From positions 1 through 42,853 of the forward strand of contig JAFGUP010000012.1 in assembly GCA_016938475.1 (NCBI GenBank): 42,853 nucleotides of DNA, written 5' to 3'. The notes under the pieces were generated by a model. That model saw only the letters and a program-made list of their open reading frames with translations. It made no database searches and had not been told where the DNA came from. Source of the DNA: Sphaerochaetaceae bacterium. Lineage in GTDB: Bacteria; Spirochaetota; Spirochaetia; Sphaerochaetales; Sphaerochaetaceae. The stretch's first letter is position 1. Each line of letters opens with the position of its first letter. This document shows, one piece after another, positions 18,099 through 24,921 of this stretch. The translations under genes and the position numbers were made by a program.

Positions 18099-18521
18099 TT
18101 GATCCGGCAACTGCATCTTCATCAGGAACTAGAATATTGGCATCCGATTCAATTTGAATCAAGTGACACATCGGTAGGAACCGCATACGAAGCGGTTCTC
18201 GCACACCTTGAAACAGCACCGGTCGGCACCGATTATCTCATCACCTGCATGCTCAGGATAGGTGACGAATTAACTCGTGCTGATGTGATCGGTATCACGG
18301 TACGCCATCCAAAGGAAACTGAAACTCCTATTACTGCCATTCCCACCGGCTCATACTCTTTCCAGCAGCTGCCATTCACTCCCGAATCAAAACTGGAGTT
18401 GCTCCCCTTCTTTATGAAATTCATCTCAACTGCAAAAGTATCTACAGCATATATACGGATATACAAAGAGAAACGCTTTGAGACGGCAATACAGTTTTTT
18501 TCTCCCGATAGAAGAAACTGA
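18099..18521 (+). CDS. Small protein of unknown function
   Basis: The frame is open from 17919, but only the part from TTG 18099 looks real. AGGGGGG lies five bases before it, and upstream of this the frame runs antisense over the peptidase gene. The 140-aa product has no signal peptide, membrane helix or Cys-rich motif; it begins LIRQLHLHQELEYWHPIQF and ends RFETAIQFFSPDRRN. The middle phrase ITAIPTGSYSFQQLPF and the C-terminal YIRIYKEKRFETAIQFF faintly recall GyrI-like effector-binding domains. This is only a guess. It is followed by TraB after about 100 bases. Confidence 0.55.
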   Translation: MIRQLHLHQELEYWHPIQFESSDTSVGTAYEAVLAHLETAPVGTDYLITCMLRIGDELTRADVIGITVRHPKETETPITAIPTGSYSFQQLPFTPESKLELLPFFMKFISTAKVSTAYIRIYKEKRFETAIQFFSPDRRN

Positions 18522-18623
18522 ATGAAGGCTTTTATGGTTGCCTCTGCGCTCCACTAGCCGTATATTTATGTGGTATGCTCATCCCATTCCATGGATGAAC
18601 ATCCCCCCCCGGAGGCTACATCA

Positions 18624-19814
18624 GTGATTATCGAAAAACTAACAGACACCCAGCATAAAATAACCTGTGCTGACGGAAAGGAAATCATCCTCATCGGTAC
18701 AGCGCATGTCTCGGCTGAGAGTGTCAATGAAGTTGAACAGGTTATTGATGCGACCAGCCCCGACGTAATCTGTATTGAACTTGATGAGGGACGATATCGT
18801 TCCAAGACAGAAAAGAAGGGGTGGGAGAATCTTGATATCAAGCAGGTACTCAAACAGAACAAAGGGTTTCTGTTGCTGGCGAACCTCGCACTGTCTTCGT
18901 ATCAGAAGAAGCTCGGCGATAAGATGGGAATCTCTCCCGGTGACGAGATCATGAAGGGAGCAGAGATCGCGACTGAACGGGATATACCTCTTGAGCTGTG
19001 TGACAGAGAAATAGAGGTGACCTTCAAACGGGCATGGCGACTGAGCAACTGGTGGAACAAGGCTAAGCTGATTTCTTCCCTTCTTACTGCGGCCTTTTCC
19101 AAGGAAGAAATTAGTGATGAGGAGATCGAGTCGCTTAAAGGAACCAACATGCTTCAGTCGATGCTTGACGAGATGGCTCAGGAACTGCCGACCATAAAAA
19201 GAGTGCTCATTGATGAAAGGGACGAATACCTTGCCACTAAGATCTACCGATCGAAGGGAAGGAATGTTGTTGCAGTGGTAGGAGCAGGCCATGCTCCCGG
19301 TCTTATCAGGCACATGGAAAAACTTGACTCTTCGAAGGAACCCTACTCTCTCAGGTCTATTTCCTCGATTCCCAAAGCATCTCCTGCCGGAAAGATCTTT
19401 TCCTGGGGGATTGTTGTGGCTCTTCTGGCTCTCATAGCAGTGGGGTTCATCAGATCAGGCTGGACAAGCGGACTCACGATGTTTCTATACTGGTTCGGTC
19501 TCAACGCCTCACTGACTGCTCTTGCAAGCATCATAGGACTGGCTCATCCACTTACCGTCATTGTCTCGACAGTATCTGCACCGATCACGGCCTTGAGCCC
19601 CACCCTTGGAGTCGGCATGGTTGCCGGTATACTTGAGGTTTCCCTGAGAAAGCCCAGAGTCCTTGACTTCGAATCGCTAACCGAAGATATTCTGCATATC
19701 AAAGGATGGTACAGGAACCGGGTCATTCATCCTCTCTTCCTGTTCTTCATTACCAGCATATTCGCATCGATCGGAACCTTTATTGCATTCCCTCTCATCA
19801 TACAATCACTTTAG
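18624..19814 (+). CDS. TraB/PrgY family membrane protein
   Basis: About 396 aa. The N-terminal TraB domain has the family motifs ILIGTAHVSAESVNEV, ICIELDEGRY and VVAVVGAGHAPGL. The C-terminal third holds about four hydrophobic helices (from FSWGIVVALLALIAVGF to SIFASIGTFIAFPL). PrgY-type members inhibit peptide pheromones in enterococci; the role in other bacteria is unknown. The N-terminal part resembles a Tiki/EreA-like hydrolase fold, but no activity is proven. The frame is open from GTG 18570, but GTG 18624 with GGAGG eight bases upstream is the best-supported start, in front of IIEKLTDTQHKITC. It is convergent with radA across the 500-base RNA-like region. Confidence 0.85.
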   Translation: MIIEKLTDTQHKITCADGKEIILIGTAHVSAESVNEVEQVIDATSPDVICIELDEGRYRSKTEKKGWENLDIKQVLKQNKGFLLLANLALSSYQKKLGDKMGISPGDEIMKGAEIATERDIPLELCDREIEVTFKRAWRLSNWWNKAKLISSLLTAAFSKEEISDEEIESLKGTNMLQSMLDEMAQELPTIKRVLIDERDEYLATKIYRSKGRNVVAVVGAGHAPGLIRHMEKLDSSKEPYSLRSISSIPKASPAGKIFSWGIVVALLALIAVGFIRSGWTSGLTMFLYWFGLNASLTALASIIGLAHPLTVIVSTVSAPITALSPTLGVGMVAGILEVSLRKPRVLDFESLTEDILHIKGWYRNRVIHPLFLFFITSIFASIGTFIAFPLIIQSL

Positions 19815-19846
19815 TCAGGAATGCTTACTAAGCCCCTGAGCGGGTA
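19799..19846 (+). repeat. First copy of a tandem 5' block (promoter -10 plus RNA start)
   Basis: The segment from ATACAATCACTTT through GCTTACTAAGCCCC to TGAGCGGGTAATT matches the block at 20095-20139 in order and nearly base for base, apart from a divergent stretch in the middle. TACAAT at 19801-19806 is a plausible -10 box, which would put the transcript start near 19813. The copy contains the 5' arm of the module-A closing helix. Confidence 0.6.
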
Positions 19847-20050
19847 ATTCACAGCAGAGGGGCTCACCCGGCAGGGTGAGTGGTGAACACCGACAGGTTA
19901 CAACGATCAAGCGATACTACTAGGCCTGAACTGACCACCCGAGGCTCTCCTCAGGCACTCCTGATTCTTATAGAGGAGCGATATTGTTATATATGGATTA
20001 CCTGATATCAGCTGCTCAAAAAGGCGGTCTGGTCAATTAGTATGCATTCC
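19818..20050 (+). ncRNA. Module A: 6S RNA-like structured RNA candidate
   Basis: GGAATGCTTACTAA (19818-19831) pairs with TTAGTATGCATTCC (20037-20050), 14 positions with one mismatch, closing a 233-nt rod. Just inside the 5' arm lies CCCCTGAGCGGGTAATTCA, followed by a short inner helix AGCAG (19853-19857) with CTGCT (20012-20016). This leaves a near-symmetric internal bubble of about 21 and 20 nt. A long closing stem, a central bubble beginning CCCCTGAGC and a structured apical arm are the layout of 6S RNA; E. coli 6S carries CCCCTGAGCC at this position. Apical hairpins include CTCACCC-GGCA-GGGTGAG. 6S RNA would sequester sigma-70 RNA polymerase. The strand follows from the CCCCTGAGC position and the upstream -10 box. 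Homology is not proven. Confidence 0.5.
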
Positions 20051-20094
20051 GTACTAATCCCTTTCCGGAAAGTCTGCAATGCCAGATAGCACAG

Positions 20095-20139
20095 ATACAA
20101 CACTTTGTAAGTAAAGCTTACAAAACCCCTGAACGGGTA
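20095..20139 (+). repeat. Second copy of the tandem 5' block
   Basis: ATACAACACTTTG...GCTTACAAAACCCC through TGAACGGGTAATT repeats the block at 19799-19846 at an offset of about 293 bases. The copies agree at the -10-like ATACAA, at CACTTT, at GCTTACNAA and over CCCCTGARCGGGTAATT. The repeat therefore covers the putative promoter and the 5' end of the RNA, which points to tandem duplication of a transcription unit. Confidence 0.6.
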
Positions 20140-20323
20140 ATTGCTCTAGCGGCACCGGTACCGCATCATTCATAGGGTACTACGTGAACAGCAAATGGAC
20201 ACACTGATATCAAACAGAGCACAGCGGGTGCAGAGCTTCAGAATGTGATACTGAGTTCCTTCTTTCCCGGAAATTCCTTCGTATGGGTGAGGATATATGG
20301 TTAGTTCGTATTGCTTACAAAGT
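20102..20323 (+). ncRNA. Module B: second 6S RNA-like structured RNA candidate
   Basis: ACTTTGTAAGTAA (20102-20114) pairs with TTGCTTACAAAGT (20311-20323) over 13 positions, all Watson-Crick except one G-U, enclosing a 222-nt module. As in module A, CCCCTGAACGGGTAATT lies just inside the 5' arm. Inner helices include TGCTCT (20142-20147) with AGAGCA (20216-20221), GCAC/GTGC at 20219-20231 and a TTCAG/CTGAG hairpin at 20238-20252, not all compatible at once. The bubble is less symmetric than in module A. Blocks CTGATATCA and CTTTCC(C)GGAAA also occur both here and in or just after module A. The 3' arm overlaps the end of the opposing radA gene by nine bases. The pair could be two 6S paralogs, as Bacillus has; another clade-specific RNA is the main alternative. 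Confidence 0.45.
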
Positions 20324-21691
20324 CTCGTGGATCCTGGATACCTGTTCGAGCGCTTCTGCTATTGTTTCACAGGACAGATACATAGCCTTTCGTGTCAGAC
20401 GCTTCGTTGATGATGGAATCAGAAGGGTCGAATAACCCATTTCTAAGGCACCTTTCATCCGTTTATCGCTGAAGCCGACCGGCCGCACTTCACCAGCCAG
20501 AGAGAGTTCTCCCATAGAAACAAGATTGGCAGGAAGAGCTCGTCCTGTCAACGCCGAGTATAGAGCAAGAGCAAGAGGTAGTTCTATTGCCACCTCTTTT
20601 ACCTTGATGCCCCCAGCGACATTTACATAGATATCGTTGCGTGAAAGCACAACTCCCGCGTGACGCTCAAGTATTGCCGCAATACGGGAAACAGTCGAAG
20701 AATCTATCTTCTCTGAGAAGATCCTTGGATAGCCAGAGGTGTTGAGGGGGACACTGAGTGCCTGGATTTCGATCAGGAATGTTCTGCTTCCCTCGAGCAC
20801 CGTTCCAAAGGAAATACCCGGAGGTATAGTTCCCCGGGGCCGTTTCGAAAGAAAGAAACCCGCAGGGTCAGCTACGGGCATGAGACCCTTCTCTCCCATG
20901 ATGAATATCCCTATCTCATCAATCGAACCGAAACGGTTCTTTGCAGCGCGAATGATCCGGGCTCCTGTCTCTGCCATCTCAAAATAGAGAACCGTATCGA
21001 CAATGTGCTCCACCACCTTCGGTCCGGCAATCTGCCCATCTTTTGTGACGTGCCCAACGAGGAAGAGAGCACATCCGGCAGCCTTTGCTACATCGACAAG
21101 GTCTGACGCACAATTCTTCATCTGAGAGACAGAGCCTGATGCTGAAGTGAGGTCACTGCTGGTGAGCGTCTGCAGAGAATCAACAACAAGACAGTCGGGC
21201 TTTTCCTTCGTAATTATGTCTATAAGGCTTTCAAGATTTGTATTATTGAATAAGAGTATCTTATCAAGGGGAAGAGAGAGTCGCTGAGCACGCTTTTTCA
21301 CCTGCTGAGGAGACTCCTCTCCTGAAACATAGATAGCTTTCTTATCCTTCAGGGAGGCAACAACCTGGAGCATAAGAGTTGACTTCCCGATTCCCGGCTC
21401 TCCGCCGATGAGGGTGGCGCTTCCGTGCATGATGGCTCCACCAAGAACCCGATCAAACTCAGATATGTTTGATGTATATATAAAGTCTTTATGTACCACA
21501 ACATCTTCCACACTCGTCAGGTGCTGCAGTGATGAATCAGCGATCCGCTGCGTGGATCTCCTATTCTGTGCAATCACAGGTTGCTGCTCAGTGAATGTAT
21601 TCCAATTCCCACACTGCGGGCACCTACCAAGCCATTTCGTCTCAATATTCCCACACTCTGAACAGACAAACTGTGTAGCACTTTTTTTCAT
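20315..21691 (-). CDS. radA: DNA repair protein RadA (RecA-like branch-migration ATPase)
   Basis: The 458-aa protein shows the full Sms/RadA order: N-terminal C4 zinc finger (CSECGNIETKWLGRCPQCG), RecA-type core with Walker A GGEPGIGKST at about residue 97, Walker B LVVDSLQTL, the RadA-specific KNRFGS motif, and a C-terminal Lon-protease-like domain (about 300-458). It drives branch migration during recombination. It is the last gene of the leftward parA-parB-immunophilin-radA run, starting 12 bases after the upstream gene. Its stop codon lies in the 3' arm of the module-B closing helix. Confidence 0.97.
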   Translation of the reverse strand: MKKSATQFVCSECGNIETKWLGRCPQCGNWNTFTEQQPVIAQNRRSTQRIADSSLQHLTSVEDVVVHKDFIYTSNISEFDRVLGGAIMHGSATLIGGEPGIGKSTLMLQVVASLKDKKAIYVSGEESPQQVKKRAQRLSLPLDKILLFNNTNLESLIDIITKEKPDCLVVDSLQTLTSSDLTSASGSVSQMKNCASDLVDVAKAAGCALFLVGHVTKDGQIAGPKVVEHIVDTVLYFEMAETGARIIRAAKNRFGSIDEIGIFIMGEKGLMPVADPAGFFLSKRPRGTIPPGISFGTVLEGSRTFLIEIQALSVPLNTSGYPRIFSEKIDSSTVSRIAAILERHAGVVLSRNDIYVNVAGGIKVKEVAIELPLALALYSALTGRALPANLVSMGELSLAGEVRPVGFSDKRMKGALEMGYSTLLIPSSTKRLTRKAMYLSCETIAEALEQVSRIHETL

Positions 21692-21703
21692 ATCGCCCTT
21701 TTT

Positions 21704-22651
21704 CTAGAAGTCAATCAATTCCACTTCAAATATAAGATACGAATTCGGAGGAATGACTCCGGGGTATCCCTGCTTCCCATATCCTAGCTCTGGTGGAATA
21801 ATCAGAGTTCTCTTTTCGCCCTTTTTCATGGTCTGCAAAGCTTCATTCCATCCTTCTATGACCTGACCGATATTAAACTCTGCTGGAGCTCCTCTCTGTA
21901 CTGAAGAGTCAAATATTCTCCCATCAAGCAGTGTACCGGTATAGTGGACAGTCACTTTCTGCCCCATACCAGGTGAATTCACTCCAGCTCCTTCTTCCAT
22001 AACTACATAACGAAGTCCACTCGGAGTCTGCTTCGCATCTGGCCACCTATTGGAAATCTCCCTGTTTAACTCTTTCTCTAAGACTGCAATACGCTCATTC
22101 TCTTTTGCCTGCACCTCTGATACAGCTGCAGCAAACGACTCTTTCGTGACAATGAATTTCTCAGCTTCCTCTCCGACACGGAGGATTTCCACCTTTTGGA
22201 TAGTATCTCCCTGAGCTATCGCATTCACGGTATCCTGCCCCTCAACAACAAAACCGAATACAGAGTGTTTCCCATCAAGCCATGGTGTTGCTACATGCGT
22301 AATGAAAATCTGGCTCCCATTGGTTCCGGGACCCGCATTAGCCATTGAGAGAACACCAGGCCCCGTATGCTTCAGATCATCATGGAATTCATCCGGGAAG
22401 GTATACCCGGGTCCCCCGGTTCCATTTCCTTCCGGACAGCCTGTCTGCACCATAAAATCATCAATAACCCGGTGAAAGGTCAGCCCGTCATAGAAGGGAG
22501 TCCCTGGATTCTTGAGATTCAGCGCACCTTCAGTCAGACCGACAAAATTTGAAACCGTCATCGGTGTCTTCTGATACTCGAGTGAGAGCACAACGTTTCC
22601 CTTGGTGGTCTGCACTTTTGCATACAGACCATTCTGTAAATTCTGTGACAT
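21704..22651 (-). CDS. Dual immunophilin: cyclophilin-FKBP fusion peptidyl-prolyl isomerase
   Basis: This 315-aa protein joins two unrelated prolyl-isomerase folds. Residues about 8-160 form a cyclophilin with the active-site [13 protein letters not shown] and the [10 protein letters not shown] segment, whose Trp is the cyclosporin-contact residue in human CypA. Residues about 165-205 are a charged helical linker. Residues about 210-315 form an FKBP with [26 protein letters not shown] and [14 protein letters not shown]. Both sites keep their core residues, so both should be active. The cyclophilin-first order is that of the CFBP described in Treponema denticola and a Flavobacterium. No signal peptide, so it acts in the cytosol. 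It lies 18 bases after parB and 12 before radA. Confidence 0.93.
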   Translation of the reverse strand: MSQNLQNGLYAKVQTTKGNVVLSLEYQKTPMTVSNFVGLTEGALNLKNPGTPFYDGLTFHRVIDDFMVQTGCPEGNGTGGPGYTFPDEFHDDLKHTGPGVLSMANAGPGTNGSQIFITHVATPWLDGKHSVFGFVVEGQDTVNAIAQGDTIQKVEILRVGEEAEKFIVTKESFAAAVSEVQAKENERIAVLEKELNREISNRWPDAKQTPSGLRYVVMEEGAGVNSPGMGQKVTVHYTGTLLDGRIFDSSVQRGAPAEFNIGQVIEGWNEALQTMKKGEKRTLIIPPELGYGKQGYPGVIPPNSYLIFEVELIDF

Positions 22652-22669
22652 AGTAGTTCCTTTATGTAA

Positions 22670-23590
22670 TTATAACTCTATTGTTTCTTCTTCTATTTGA
22701 AAAAGCGAGTAGATCTTCTCTAGATCTTTCATGCTTGAGTACGTTATTTCAATCTTTCCTTTCTGCAACGTACCTTTTACTTCAACTTTTGTTCCTATCG
22801 CCTCAATTAGCCGTTGTTCAACTGCTATAATGTCCGGTGATTTGGATTTTAAAACTTTTCTATCCTTTCCATGCGCAAATCGTTTCCCATCATTCAGATC
22901 CTTCGCCAACTGTTCAGCTTTACGGACAGTCATCCCTTCCTGAATAATCTTAGTGTAAAGATAATGCTGATCTGCAGGATTGACAACCGAGAGGAGCGCA
23001 CGGGCATGGCCGCTACTGAACTCTGAAGCAAGCAGGGATTCCTGAATCTCTTTCGGTAATTGAAGGAGACGGATAGAGTTTGTGATAGTAGAACGCTTCT
23101 TTCCGACACGTTCAGCAAGCTCTTCCTGTTTTATTCTCGATTGTTCCAGCAGGTAGACATACGCCTTCGCCTCTTCAATCGGATTTAGATTCTCTCGTTG
23201 AATATTCTCTATCAGTGCAACTTCAAGGCGTTGAAAGTCACTAAACTTTTTGATAATGACCGGGATCTTATCGAGACCCACCTCCAATGCTCCCCGGTAC
23301 CGGCGCTCTCCGGCAATGATAATGAACTCACCATCATCAACTTTTTCAACTATGAGGGGCTGTATGATGCCTTGAGAACGAATTGATTCAGAGAGTTCCT
23401 CCATAGCTTCAGAATTAAACTGTTTTCTTGGCTGATGAGGGTTGGGATGAACCTTATTGATTTCAAGCATAACATATTCACCTTCACCAGAAGATAGCAA
23501 AGCTTCCGGATTGAATACGCTATCATACGAATAATCATCCATCAGTGAACTTATACCCTTTCCCAATCCATGCTTCTTTGCGTTAGACAC
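22670..23590 (-). CDS. parB: Chromosome-partitioning protein ParB
   Basis: This 306-aa DNA-binding CTPase loads at parS and spreads to build the segregation complex. The ParB N-terminal domain has the CTP-site motif GERRYRGAL after INKVHPNPHQPR. The helix-turn-helix is RIKQEELAERVGKKRSTITN. A C-terminal dimerisation segment ends in EETIEL. GTG 23590 is chosen; it overlaps the parA stop by eight bases, follows AGGAGG at nine bases, and gives the standard start SNAKKHGLGKGISSLM. An open frame reaching 23656 lies inside parA. Two parS sites lie about 1.1 and 1.3 kb away beyond parA. Confidence 0.96.
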   Translation of the reverse strand: MSNAKKHGLGKGISSLMDDYSYDSVFNPEALLSSGEGEYVMLEINKVHPNPHQPRKQFNSEAMEELSESIRSQGIIQPLIVEKVDDGEFIIIAGERRYRGALEVGLDKIPVIIKKFSDFQRLEVALIENIQRENLNPIEEAKAYVYLLEQSRIKQEELAERVGKKRSTITNSIRLLQLPKEIQESLLASEFSSGHARALLSVVNPADQHYLYTKIIQEGMTVRKAEQLAKDLNDGKRFAHGKDRKVLKSKSPDIIAVEQRLIEAIGTKVEVKGTLQKGKIEITYSSMKDLEKIYSLFQIEEETIEL

Positions 23591-24341
23591 GGCGAACAAC
23601 CTCCTCTGCCAGTTTCTGGTATCCTTCAGCACCAGTGCTATGTTTATCATAAACACTTATCGGCAACCCATGAGACGGCGCTTCTGAAAGCCTGACATTT
23701 CGGGGTATTTTGGTCTCAAACACTTTTTGAGGCCAGAAGTTCGTAATGTCATCAACTACATCGTTCGACAGTCTCGTACGGGAACTATACATAGTAAATA
23801 AAATCCCAAGAACATCCAGATGAGGATTGAGCTGTTTCTTCACAGACTCAATAGTTCTCATAAGAAGGTTCAGTCCTTCCATGGCATAATATTCACACTG
23901 CAGGGGTATGATGATGTGATCCGCCCAACACATTGCATTGATCGTCACCAACCCGAGAGAGGGGGGGCAGTCCACCAGAATAAAATCCCAATCGTTCTCG
24001 ATACCTGCCAGCGCATTCTTCAGAAAGAACTCACGGGCGAGTTCATTAACAAGCTCTACACTTAACCCGGCAAGATGTATGCCTCCACCTATTATAAACA
24101 GGTTTTCCACAGGCGTAACCTGATACGCCTCTTCGGGAGGGCAGGTACCGACAATTACTTCATAACTACCCGGCAGTCTTTGATTACCAGACACACCACT
24201 GGTGAGATTTCCCTGTGAATCGAGATCAATCAACAGGACCTTATATCTCTGATGAGCCAGGTATGCACCAAGATTTGCTGCTGTTGTGGTCTTGCCGACA
24301 CCACCTTTCTGATTGGAAAAGATAATTTTTTTTGCACCCAT
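23583..24341 (-). CDS. parA: Chromosome-partitioning ATPase ParA (Soj)
   Basis: This 252-aa ATPase has the deviant Walker A KGGVGKTTTAANL at the N-terminus, FILVDCPPSLG as Walker B region and a C-terminal PRNVRLSEAPSHG segment, all typical of chromosomal ParA/Soj. It moves ParB-parS complexes along the nucleoid. ATG 24341 gives the usual start GAKKIIFSNQKGG. Upstream in-frame ATGs at 24356 and 24419 would add unusual residues, and none of the three has a strong ribosome site, so this choice is moderate. The divergent nifU-like gene starts 110 bases away. No gidA/gidB neighbours are seen. Confidence 0.95.
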   Translation of the reverse strand: MGAKKIIFSNQKGGVGKTTTAANLGAYLAHQRYKVLLIDLDSQGNLTSGVSGNQRLPGSYEVIVGTCPPEEAYQVTPVENLFIIGGGIHLAGLSVELVNELAREFFLKNALAGIENDWDFILVDCPPSLGLVTINAMCWADHIIIPLQCEYYAMEGLNLLMRTIESVKKQLNPHLDVLGILFTMYSSRTRLSNDVVDDITNFWPQKVFETKIPRNVRLSEAPSHGLPISVYDKHSTGAEGYQKLAEEVVRRV

Positions 24342-24391
24342 ACAAACACTATACATAAAGTTATTCTTCTTGTCATCAAACTTTTCAGGTA

Positions 24392-24420
24392 TTGACCATA
24401 ACTCTTTATATGAGTACATT
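24392..24420 (+). promoter_or_regulatory. Sigma-70 promoter candidate for the nifU-like gene
   Basis: TTGACC (24392-24397), 17-base spacer, TACATT (24415-24420). Transcription would start near 24427, and AGGAGG at 24438-24443 serves the ATG at 24451. It overlaps the possible extended 5' end of parA on the other strand. Confidence 0.5.
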
Positions 24421-24450
24421 TACATAACTATTTTGTAGGAGGATATTCCA

Positions 24451-24678
24451 ATGGTAGATAAAGTAAAAGCTGCTCTTGAAGATATACGACCAGACCTTCA
24501 GAACGATGGAGGTGATATTGAATTCGTCAGCATGGAAGACAAAAATGTCACTGTGCGTCTCACCGGTTCATGTGCCGGCTGTCCTATGAGTCAGATGACT
24601 CTGAAGAACGGAGTGGAACGGTATCTGAGAAGCGTAGTTGACCCTGAGATTGTTATCATCAACGAAAGCGGATTCTAG
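24451..24678 (+). CDS. NifU C-terminal-like Fe-S cluster scaffold/carrier
   Basis: This 75-aa protein is a stand-alone NifU-C domain: RPDLQNDGGDIEFV and the cluster-binding CxxC in TGSCAGCPMSQMTLKNGVE (Cys 41 and 44). Such proteins (Nfu type) bind a labile Fe-S cluster and hand it to apo-proteins. The only nearby Fe-S client in the window is the radical SAM protein at 10 kb. A strong AGGAGG ribosome site lies seven bases before the start. The stop is only a few bases from the first parS site, and an intrinsic terminator follows. Confidence 0.92.
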   Translation: MVDKVKAALEDIRPDLQNDGGDIEFVSMEDKNVTVRLTGSCAGCPMSQMTLKNGVERYLRSVVDPEIVIINESGF

Positions 24679-24683
24679 AAAAA

Positions 24684-24697
24684 GTTTCACGTGAAAC
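24684..24697. promoter_or_regulatory. parS site 1 (ParB loading site)
   Basis: GTTTCACGTGAAAC is a perfect 14-bp palindrome equal to the core of the conserved bacterial parS (TGTTTCACGTGAAACA). It lies five bases after the nifU-like gene. Confidence 0.93.
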
Positions 24698-24704
24698 ATG
24701 AGAT

Positions 24705-24737
24705 GCTGCCGATTATCTATCGGCAGCTCTTTTTTTC
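24705..24737 (+). terminator. Intrinsic terminator of the nifU-like gene
   Basis: GCTGCCGAT (24705-24713), loop TATCT, ATCGGCAGC (24719-24727) form a perfect 9-bp stem followed by TCTTTTTTTCC. It lies directly after parS site 1. Confidence 0.9.
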
Positions 24738-24873
24738 CACAGGGAAATATTGCTGATAAAAAGCTAAGTCAGATTCTAGATTTTGTTATAAGGAAAGACT
24801 GGGTAGAGCCAGTACAGACCAATCTCTGCAACAGTCAAGTTCGCTTCTACTGCAAACATTTATTACGATAAAC

Positions 24874-24897
24874 ATGCCGCCCAGTAATGAACGGCAT
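24874..24897 (-). terminator. Weak terminator hairpin after gyrA
   Basis: ATGCCG and CGGCAT pair across a 12-base loop, and on the minus strand the hairpin is followed by GTTTATCG. It is the only hairpin found downstream of gyrA and lies just beyond parS site 2. Confidence 0.35.
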
Positions 24898-24902
24898 TGA
24901 AA

Positions 24903-24916
24903 GTTTCACGTGAAAC
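24903..24916. promoter_or_regulatory. parS site 2 (ParB loading site)
   Basis: A second exact copy of GTTTCACGTGAAAC, 219 bases from site 1 and five bases before the end of gyrA. The A before and A after are the same at both sites, giving identical 16-mers. Confidence 0.93.
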
Positions 24917-24921
24917 ATCTC

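Noticed and set aside
19815-20314. The gap considered as tmRNA, RNase P RNA or a CRISPR array.
   Set aside because: No tRNA-like ends or tag frame for tmRNA, no GAGGAAAGTCC-type RNase P core on either strand, and only two imperfect copies about 293 bases apart rather than short regular repeats.
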